Assembly (NCBI GenBank): GCA_021186555.1
Contig: JAJKFL010000006.1
Coordinates: forward strand, 1,661,501 to 1,725,500
Length of the DNA: 64,000 nt
Source of the DNA: Reticulitermes speratus
Lineage: Eukaryota > Arthropoda > Insecta > Blattodea > Rhinotermitidae
Direction of reading: 5' to 3'
Part shown: in pieces, positions 23,501-35,500 of the stretch
Layout of the letters: every line of letters begins with the position of its first letter
Position numbering within the stretch: position 1 is the first letter of the stretch
Position numbers and translations under genes: made by a program
The notes under the pieces: model-generated
Database searches by the model: none
Seen by the model: only the letters and a program-made list of their open reading frames with translations
Told to the model about the DNA's origin: nothing

Positions 23501-26500
23501 CATCACTTCACACCCCTTCACTTCACATCACTTCCCTTATTTCCATTTAATCCCCACTTAAAAACCCTTAGCTTGTAATTACTTTCTTGATCCTCTTCTA
23601 AAAGTGCTTAATTTACAGGGGAAAGTCGCTAGTACGCTTGGTGGTGATTGGTTCCAGCTTTTTGTGGTCCTATTTACAAAGGAATATTTACCTACATCTG
23701 TTCTTTCTTTCCTAATCCTAATTTTCCGACTATGATCGTCCCTACCTAGGTAGCATGGTTTTAGCAGTCTATCCCCTATCGTTTTCCAAGCCCGCCCCCC
23801 GGTGTATGCTTTGAAAATGGCGCATATTCTGGCTACCGCTCTACGCTGTGCCAATGTTTCCCAACCCGATTCATTTGTATTATTTTCAAATTTTGCCGCT
23901 CTCTTTTGCAAGCGATTCAAAGCGCTTACCTGGCCTTCTCTGTATGGGTCCCAACACACCGCTCCATACTCAAGTATCGGTCTCACTAGTGCCGTATAAG
24001 CTAAACGCTTCTTATTATTATTTGCCCTTTTGAGTATACGCATTACGAAATGAAGAGCCTTCCATGATTTTCTTAGTGTATAATTTACATGATCTGCCCA
24101 GCTTAGGTCGCTGCGTATAATTATTTCTAAATACTTAAAGCTATTTGCCTCTGGAATTAGTTGATCCCCAATATAATACCTCAGACTATCCATCACCCTA
24201 GCTCTATTGAAGCTTACTGCTTTACTCTTACCTGGATTTATCCTCATTTCATTTTCAACCGCCCATTCCCCTAATCTATTTAAGTCTGTCTGCAACTTTT
24301 CAATGTCACTACTACACATTATCCTCCTGTATATTATACAATCATCAGCGAAAAGCCGTATATTTTACTCAATGTTTTTCCAAATATCATTAACATAATC
24401 GAAGAACAGCAACGGACTTAATACGCAAAAACGGAAGATCATTGAACAGAAACTAAAGTCCAACTTACGATATTCGTGTAAAATTTGTTCTCCGAGACGA
24501 CTAAAAGAAAATTGCACGTATTTAGAGCCTGAATTATGAATGTTCACAGCTGTGTTACATGCAGTTATGAATGATCACAGCTGTGTTACATGCAGTTATG
24601 AATGTTCACAGCTGTGTTACATACAGTTAGGAATGCTCATAGCTGTGTTACATGCAGTTATGAATGTTCACAGCTGTGTTACATGCAGTTATGAATGTTC
24701 ACAGCTGTGTTACATGCAGTTATGAATGTTCACAGATGTATTACACGTAGTTATGAATGTTCACAGCTGTGTTACATGCAATTATGAATGTTCACAGCTG
24801 TGTTACATGTAGTTATGAATGTTCACAGCTGTGTTACATGCAGTTATGAATGTTCATAGCTGTGTTACATGCAGTTATGAATGTTCACAGCTGTGTTACA
24901 TGTAGTTATGAATGTATACAGCTGTGTTACATGTAGTTATGAATGTTCACAGCTGTGTTACATGTAGTTATGAATGTTCACAGCTGTGTTACATACAGTT
25001 AGGAATGTTCACAGCTGTGTTACATGCAGTTATGAATGTTCACAGCTGTGTTACATGCAGTTATGAATGTTCACAGCTGTGTTACATGCAGTTATGAATG
25101 TTCACAGCTGTGTTACATGTAGTTATGAATGTTCACAGCTGTGTTACATGCAGTTATGAATGTTCACAGCTGTGTTACATGCAGTTATGAATGTTCACAG
25201 CTGTGTTACATGTAGTTATGAATGTTCACAGCTGTGTTACATGTAGTTATGAATGTTCACAGCTGTGTTACATGCAGTTATGAATGTTCACAGCTGTGTT
25301 ACATGCAGTTATGAATGTTCACAGCTGTGTTACATGCAGTTATGAATGTTCACAGCTGTGTTACATGTAGTTATGAATGTTCACAGCTGTGTTACATGCA
25401 GTTATGAATGTTCACAGCTGTGTTACATGCAGTTACTCGTACAACTTCAACTAACTGTGGTCCAACGTCGCGGGGCAGAGGACAGCACTGCCACTTCTTA
25501 TTGGGGCAGCAAATGTTAAACTCTCGGCCCAGAGACGGTCACTCCTGACTTTTCTCTTTGGAGAATTTTTTCAGCCTTTTCAGACAAATGCTCTGACACT
25601 ATGTGAAACTCAGCCACGGCCACTTCCTTTCACACACTTTTTGTAAGTCATTACTGACTAATTACTGCCATTCGGCGGTATAGTAGCTATTGAGAGAGTC
25701 GCCTAATAAAAATAAATAAATAAGTTTGTCATCAATGATATTACTGACGTACCTTAAAAACAGATTTCATCTGCCCTTTCATTAATTTTTATTTGTGCAG
25801 CTTCTTTTGTTTCTGCTATTTCTTTGCTTGATTATTCTTTCAGTGTTTGTGTAAAACATAGCCAACACCGAGTAAGTTATTAAGAGATCCAAGGCGGTGA
25901 TTGCGATGTGACGCAAAGTGCACAGACTGTACTGAGTGTCACAGACTGCACTGAGTGTCACAGACCGCACTGAATGTCACAGACTGCACTGAGTGTCACA
26001 GATTGCACTTAGTGTCACAGATTGCACTTAGTGTCACAGACTGCACTGAATGTCACAGACTGCACTGAGTGTCACAGACTGTACTGAGTGTCACAGACTG
26101 CACTGAGTGTCACAGACCGTACTGAGTGTCACAGAATGCACTGAGTGTCACAGACTGCACTGAGTGTCACAGATTGCACTGAGTGTCACAGATTGCACTG
26201 AGTGTCACAGACTGTACTGAGTGTCACAGATTGCACTGAGTGTCACAGACCGCACTGAGTGTCACAGACTGCACTGAGTGACAGAATGTACTGAGTGACA
26301 CAGACTGTACTGAGTGTCACAGACTGCACTGAGTGTCACAGACTGTACTGAGTGTCACAGAATGCACTGAGTGTCACAGACTGCACTGAGTGTCACAGAT
26401 TGCACTGAGTGTCACAGATTGCACTGAGTGTCACAGACTGCACTGAGTGTCACAGACTGCACTGAGTGTCACAGATTGCACTGAGTGTCACAGACTGTAC

Positions 26501-29500
26501 TGAGTGTCACAGATTGCACTGAGTGTCACAGACTGTACTGAGTGTCACAGATTGCACTGAGTGTCACAGACTGTACTGAGTGTCACAGATTGCACTGAGT
26601 GTCACAGACCGCACTGAGTGTCACAGACTGCACTGAGTGACACAGAATGTACTGAGTGACACAGACTGTACTGAGTGTCACAGACTGCACTGAGTGTCAC
26701 AGACTGCACTGAGTGTCACAGATTGCACTGAGTGTCACAGACTGTACTGAGTGTCACAGATTGCACTGAGTGTCACAGACCGCACTGAGTGTCACAGACT
26801 GCACTGAGTGACACAGAATGTACTGAGTGACACAGACTGTACTGAGTGTCACAGACTGCACTGAGTGTCACAGACTGTACTGAGTGTCACAGATTGCACT
26901 GAGTGTCACAGACCGCACTGAGTGTCACAGACTGCACTGAGTGACACAGAATGTACTGAGTGACACAGACTGTACTGAGTGTCACAGACTGCACTGAGTG
27001 TCACAGACCGCACTGAGTGTCACAGACCGCACTGAGTGTCACAGACCGCACTAAGTGTCACAGACCGCACTGAGTGTCACAGACCGCACTGAGTCACACA
27101 GACCGCACTGAGTCACACAGACCGCACTGAGTCACACAGACCGCACTGAGTCACACAGACCGCACTGAGTCACACAGACCGCACTGAGTCACACAGACCG
27201 CACTGAGTCACACAGACCGCACTGAGTCACACAGACTGCACTGAGTCACACAGACCGCACTGAGTCACACAGACCGCACTGAGTCACACAGACCGCACTG
27301 AGTCACACAGACCGCACTGAGTCACACAGACCGCACTGAGTCACACAGACTGCACTGAGTCACACAGACTGGCAAACAATCAAGCCCACAAGACTTTATT
27401 CCTAAGTGCAACAGCTACTCTCCTGCCTCTGTTTGCCGTAGCACAGCACACGATACATGACGTATCCTACTGACTGTTTGCCGTAGCACAGTACACGTCA
27501 CATGACGTATCCTACTGACTGTTTGCCGTAGCACAGTACACGTCACATGACGTATCCTACTGACTGCCGTAGCACAGCACACGTCACATGACGTATCCTA
27601 CTGACTGTTTGCCGTAGCACAGTACACGTCACATGACGTATCCTACTGACTGTTTGCCGTAGCACAGTACACGTCACATGACGTATCCTACTGACTGCCG
27701 TAGCACAGCACACGTCACATGACGTATCCTACTGACTGCCGTAGCACAGTACACGTCACATGACGTATCCTACTGACTGCCGTAGCACAGCACACGTCAC
27801 ATGACGTATCCTACTGACTGTTTGCCGTAGCACAGTACACGTCACATGACGTATCCTACTGACTGTTTGCCGTAGCACAGTACACGTCACATGACGTATC
27901 CTACTGACTGCCGTAGCACAGCACACGTCACATGACGTATCCTACTGACTGCCGTAGCACAGTACACGTCACATGACGTATCCTACTGACTGCCGTAGCA
28001 CAGTACACGTCACATGACGTATCCTACTGACTGTTTGCCGTAGCACAGTACACGTCACATGACGTATCCTACTGACTGTTTGCCGTAGCACAGTACACGT
28101 CACATGACGTATCCTACTGACTGTTTGCCGTAGCACAGTACACGTCACATGACGTATCCTACTGACTGTTTGCCGTAGCACAGACACGTCACATGACGTA
28201 TCCTACTGACTGTTTGCCGTAGCACAGTACACGTCACATGACGTATCCTACTGACTGTTTGCCGTAGCACAGTACACGTCACATGACGTATCCTACTGAC
28301 TGTTTGCCGTAGCACAGTACACGTCACATGACGTATCCTACTGACTGTTTGCCGTAGCACAGTACACGTCACATGACGTATCCTACTGACTGTTTGCCGT
28401 AGCACAGTACACGTCACATGACGTATCCTACTCACTGTTTGCCGTAGCACAGTACACGTCACATGACGTATCCTACTGACTGTTTGCCGTAGCACAGTAG
28501 GCCCTACACGTCACATGACGTATCCTACTGACTGCCGTAGCACAGTACATGTCACATGACGTCTCCTACTGACTGTTTGCCGTAGCACAGTACACGTCAC
28601 ATGACGTATCCTACTGACTGTTTGCCGTAGCACAGTACACGTCACATGACGTCTCCTACTGACTGTTTGCCGTAGCACAGAAAGCCCTACAGTCACATGA
28701 CGTATCCTACTGACTGCCGTAGCACAGTACACGTCACATGACGTCTCCTACTGACTGTTTCTGCACTCACCGTTCCTTTTCTGGGTCACCGTGCAAAAGC
28801 GGAAAGCTCTGGGAGAGAAGATGAAGGCGTGGTTATGATCCTGATCGTCAACCTGCAGACGCTCCCACGGATATTCCTCCACGTGAACAGACGCCTCAAC
28901 CACGTGTCTGTAGGTGTACAAGAAGTGGCTGCACACCAGCAAAGCGAACTTTTCTGGAGATTCCACCTGCAAAATGCACCCCAAAGTTGCAGGAAGCAGT
29001 ATGCTCCTCCAAAACACTGCCGCCTACCTACCTGACTACACGCTCGCTGAACCCAGAAAACCTTGGTACGAGAGAAGACACATAAAACTCGTGTCTAGGA
29101 AAGCGTTCACATCATTCGTTCCTTTTTATTTAACGACGTTTATCAGCTGTGGATGTGACTGCACACAGCACACTTGACAAGCCAAGACGTCCCCGTCTCA
29201 CAGGACCAGAGCCAGATGCCCCTACTTACATTCTCACAGCAATCCATTTCCATTTAAGTCTCCATCCATCTTCCCACCTACGCCTCGGTCTCGTAAGGGA
29301 CCAATTATCTGCACGCTTTCCGACTCAAAGTTTTGTATGCATTTCTCAGAACTTCAAACTTGCTACATGCTCATCTCATCCTCCTCGATTTAGTCAGCTT
29401 AACAATGTTGTGTGAAAGGCACTAGCCATAAAGCTGTCTCACTTCCTTCGCTTCAGGTACAAGTTGTTGTGTCTGCTACTGGATAGTTGTGCGTTAAGGC

Positions 29501-32500
29501 GCCTCCACTTCGTAGATACCGGCGTAGGAATGCCGAGCGGGAGCAAGCAGGTGGTGTTGACTTGGTGTATGAAAGTACAACAGCTGATGATGAGCAAGTA
29601 GGTGGTGTTGACTTGGTGTATGAAAGTACAACAGCTGATGATGAGCAAGTAGGTGGTGTTGACTTGGTGTATGAAAGTACAACAGCTGATGATGAGCAAG
29701 TAGGTGGTGTTGACTTGGTGTATGAAAGTACAACAGCTGATGATGAGCAAGTAGGTGGTGTTGACTTGGTGTATGAAAGTACAACAGCTGATGATGAGCA
29801 AGTAGGTGGTGTTGACTTGGTGTATGAAAGTACAACAGCTGATGATGAGCAAGTAGGTGGTGTGACTGTGTTGGAGTACAACATTGATGATGAGCATAGA
29901 TGGTTGATTGTGAGAAGTACAACAGCTGATGATGAGCAAGTAGGTGGAGTTGACTTGGTGTATGAAAGTACAATAGTTGATGATGAGCAAGTAGGTGGTG
30001 TTGACTTGGTGTATGAAAGTACAACAGCTGTGAAGCAAGTAGGTGGTTGACTTGGGTATGAAGACACAGTGATGAGAGCAAGTAGGTGGTGTTGACTTGG
30101 TGTATGAAAGTACAACAGCTGATGATGAGCAAGTAGGTGGTGTTGACTTGGTGTATGAAAGTACAACAGTTGATGATGAAGCCAGAAGTTTTATTGATGC
30201 AGACACATAGCAGGTCTTGCCTGCCGCGCGTCCAAACTGAGAGTCAGCCCGACAAAGTGACAGTCGAAGTCTATATCAGAGTGACGTCAGGCTCGGGAAA
30301 CTTCTTTTATATCGTTCTGCTAATCGTTTATCAAACCGCACGCTCTCACGTGGCTTACACAAGTCTTTACAATGAAACAGGTGCTTTTAAATTGTTATCT
30401 CCCCTTCCAGTTCCGGGGTTAAACTGCCATTTAGGTTAGAGTTCATCTATCACAATAAACAAAGGTCACTTTTTGCAAGAGCTTGATAATGATATAAATT
30501 GGATAGAAGTCCGTCATAAAACAATGTAGGTCGTCACATAAATATTGATAATACTAATTGGGTAGGAATGTGTCCTATCGATGCTTGTCTGACCTTAGAG
30601 TCATCTGACCTTAGGGTGACATGTTAATTATTGTCTGGCTTCAGACATCTCGTCTCCTGTCTCTTGCACAACGAATGACATACGAAATGAAATTACTAGT
30701 GCATATTCATTACAATATCTTAATACCAGGTGTAACATTATTATAACACCTTGAGCACGAACGTCATATCTCTAATGTATATAAAACACCTCTGATATGA
30801 TTAATATGAACATACATACCTCTAACTATTATAGCACACCTTCAACATGTATATAACAAAGTACTAGTATAGCACACCTTCAACACGTATATAACAAAGT
30901 ACTAGTATAGCACAACTTCAACACGTATATAACAAAGTACTAGTATAGCACACCTTCAAGACGTATATAACAAAGTACTAGTATAGCACACCTTCAACAC
31001 GTATATAACAAAGTACTAGTATAGCACACCTTCAACACGTATATAACAAAGTACTAGTATAGCACACCTTCAACACGTATATAACAAAGTACTAGTATAG
31101 CACACCTTCAACACGTATATAACAAAGTACTAGTATAGCACACCTTCAACACGTATATAACAAAGTACTAGTATAGCACACCTTCAACACGTATATAACA
31201 AAGTACTAGTATAGCACACCTTCAACACGTATATAACAAAGTACTAGTATAGCACACCTTCAACACGTATATAACAAAGTACTATTATAGCACACCTTCA
31301 ACACGTATATAACAAAGTACTAGTATAGCACACCTTCAACACGTATATAACAAAGTACTAGTATAGCACACCTTCAACACGTATATAACAAAGTACTAGT
31401 ATAGCACACCTTCAACATGTATATAACAAAGTACTAATATAGCACACCTTCAACATGTATATAACAAAGTACTAGTATAGCACACCTTCAACACGTATAT
31501 AACAAAGTACACTTAGTATATAGCACACCTTCAACACGTATATAACAAAGTACTAGTATAGCACACCTTCAAACACGTATATAACAAAGTATTATTATAG
31601 CACACCTTCAACACGTATATAACAAAGTACTAGTATAGCACACTTCAACACGTATATAACAAAGTACTATTATAGCACACCTTCAACACGTATATAACAA
31701 AGTTACTAGTTAAATAGCACACCTTCAACACGTATATAACAAAGTACTATGTATAGCACACCTTCAACACGTATATAAAAAGTACTAGTATAGCACACCT
31801 TCAACACGTATATAACAAAGTACTATTATAGCACACCTTCAACACGTATATAACAAAGTACTAGTATAGCACACCTTCAACACGTATATAACAAAGTACT
31901 ATTATAGCACACCTTCAACACGTATATAACAAAGTACTAGTATAGCACACCTTCAACATGTATATAACAAAGTACTAGTATAGCACACCTTCAACACGTA
32001 TATAACAAAGTACTTAGTATAGCACACCTTCAACACGTATATAACAAAGTACTAGTATAGCACACCTTCAACACGTATTAACAAAGTACTAGTATAGCAC
32101 ACCTTCAACACGTATATAACAAAGTACTAGTATAGCACAACTTCAACACGTATATAACAAAGTAGTATTATAGCACACCTTCAACACGTATATAACAAAG
32201 TACTAGTATAGCACAACTTCAACACGTATATAACAAAGTACTATTATAGCACACCTTCAACACGTATATAACAAAGTACTAGTATAGCACACCCTTCAAC
32301 ACGTATATAACAAAGTACTATTATAGCACACCTTAACACGTATATAACAAAGTACTAGTATAGCACACCTTCAACACGTATATAACAAAGTACTAGTATA
32401 GCACATCCTTCAACACGTATATAACAAAGTACTAGTATAGCACACCTTCAACACGTATATAACAAAGTACTATTATAGCACATCTTCAACACGTATATAA

Positions 32501-35500
32501 CAAAGTACTAGTATAGCACACTTCAACACGTATATAACAAAGTACTAGTATAGCACACCTTCAACACGTATACAACAAAGTACTAGTATAGCACACCTTC
32601 AACACGTATATAACAAAGTACTAGTATAGCACACCTTCAACAAGTATATAACAAAGTACTAGTATAGCACACCTTCAACACGTATATAACAAAGTACTAG
32701 TATAGCACACCTTCAACACGTATATAACAAAGTACTAGTATAGCCACTAACCTTCACACGTATATATAACAATAGTACTAGTTATAGCAACACTTCAACA
32801 CGTATATAACAAAGTACTAGTATAGCACACCTTCAACACGTATATAACAAAGTACTAGTATAGCACACCTTCAACATGTATATAACAAAGTACTATTATA
32901 GCACACCTTCAACACGTATATAACAAAGTACTAGTATAGCACACCTTCAACACGTATATAACAAAGTACTAGTATAGCACACCTTCAACACGTATATAAC
33001 AAAGTACTAGTATAGCACACCTTCAACACGTATATAACAAAGTACTAGTATAGCACACCTTCAACACGTATATAACAAAGTACTAGTATAGCACACCTTC
33101 AACACGTATATAACAAAGTACTAGTATAGCACACCTTCAACACGTTATATAACAAAGTACTAGTATAGCACACCTTCAACACGTATATAACAAAGTACTA
33201 GTATAGCACACCTTCAACACGTATATAACAAAGTACTAGTATAGCACACCTTCAACACGTATATAACAAAGTACTATTATAGCACACCTTCAACACGTAT
33301 ATAACAAAGTACTAGTATAGCACACTTCAACACGTATATAACAAAGTACTAGTATAGCACACCTTCAACACGTATATAACAAAGTACTAGTATAGCACAC
33401 CTTCAACACGTATATAACAAAGTACTAGTATAGCACACCTTCAACATGTATATAACAAAGTACTAGTATAGCACACCTTCAACACGTATATAACAAAGTA
33501 CTAGTATAGCACACCTTCAACACGTATATAACAAAGTACTAGTATAGCACACCTTCAACACGTATGTAACAAAGTACTAGTATAGCACACCTTCAACACG
33601 TATATAACAAAGTACTAGTATAGCACAACTTCAACACGTATATATCAAAGTAATATTATAGCACACCTTCAACACGTATATAACAAAGTACTAGTATAGC
33701 ACAACTTCAACACGTATATAACAAAGTACTATTATAGCACACCTTCAACACGTATATAACAAAGTACTAGTATAGCACACCTTCAACACGTATATAACAA
33801 AGTACTATTATAGCACACCTTTAACACGTATATAACAAAGTACTAGTATAGCACACCTTCAACACGTATATAACAAAGTACTAGTATAGCACACCTTCAA
33901 CACGTATATAACAAAGTACTAGTATAGCACACCTTCAACACGTATATAACAAAGTACTAGTATAGCACACCTTCAACACGTATATAACAAAGTACTAGTA
34001 TAGCACACCTTCAACACGTATATAACAAAGTACTAGTATAGCACACCTTCAACACGTATACAACAAAGTACTAGTATAGCACACCTTCAACACGTATATA
34101 ACAAAGTACTCCTCTCAGCACCCTCAATCTAAGCTCTGAGCGGGCATGGCTGACATGTGCCCCCTTCGCCCGGCAGTGCACATCCTACTGTATGATGTGC
34201 ACTGATGAGCGAGGGAGGAGGCACATTGTTAGCCGCGCCACTGAGAGATCTCCAGTCGATGACCGGCACTTGGAGTTAGAGACCAAGTTTCAAGCCCATA
34301 CAAAACAACAGGTAAAATTGTATTCTTGTACATTTTAATATTTACGTTTTTAGAAAGCAGAAGTATGAGAAAAAGTTCTGAACTACAGCATAACAAGCTG
34401 TAGTGCAATAACAAGCTGTAGTGCAATAACAAGCTGTAGTGCAATAACAAGCTGTAGTGCAATAACAAGCTGTAGTGCAATAACAAGCTGTAGTGCAATA
34501 ACAAGCTGTAGTGCAATAACAAGCTGTAGTGCAATAACAAGCTGTAGTGCAATAACAAGCTGTAGTGCAATAACAAGCTGTAGTGCAATAACAAGCTGTA
34601 GTGCAATAACAAGCTGTAGTGCAATAACAAGCTGTAGTGCAATAACAAGCTGTAGTGCAATAACAAGCTCTAGTGCAATAACAAGCTGTAGTGCAATAAC
34701 AAGCTGTAGTGCAATAACAAGCTCTAGTGCAATAACAAGCTGTAGTGCAATAACAAGCTGTAGTGCAATAACAAGCTGTAGTGCAATAACAAGCTGTAGT
34801 GCAATAACAAGCTGTAGTGCAATAACAAGCTGTAGTGCAATAACAAGCTGTAGTGCAATAACAAGCTGTAGTGCAATAACAAGCTGTAGTGCAATAACAA
34901 GCTGTATTGCAATAACAAGCTGTAGTGCAATAACAAGCTCTAGTGCAAAAACAAGCTGTAGTGCAATAACAAGCTGTAGTGCAATAACAAGCTGTAGTGC
35001 AATAACAAGCTGTAGTGCATAAATATGCATAACGCTGTAGTGCAATAACAAGCTGTAGTGCAATAACAAGCTGTAGTGCAATAACAAGCTGTAGTGCAAT
35101 AACAAGCTGTAGTGCAATAACAAGCTGTAGTGCAATAACAAGCTGTAGTGCAATAACAAGCTGTAGTGCAATAACAAGCTGTAGTGCAATAACAAGCTGT
35201 AGTGCAATAACAAGCTGTAGTGCAATAACAAGCTGTAGTGCAATAACAGCTGTAGTGCAATAACAAGCTGTAGTGCAATAACAAGCTGTAGTGCAATAAC
35301 AAGCTTAGTGCAATAACAAGCTTAGTGCAATAACAAGCTGTAGTGCAATAACAAGCTGTAGTGCAATAACAAGCTGTAGTGCAATAACAAGCTGTAGTGC
35401 AATAACAAGCTGTAGTGCAATAACAAGCTGTAGTGCAATAACAGCTGTAGTGCAATAACAGCTGTAGTGCAATAACAAGCTGTAGTGCAATAACAAGCTG

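Noticed and set aside
29487..30166. Repeat protein GVDLVYESTTADDEQV
   Set aside because: The 51-bp unit is open on the plus strand and in three minus frames, identity is at DNA level, it decays with non-frame indels after 29860, and it lies in a uricase intron.
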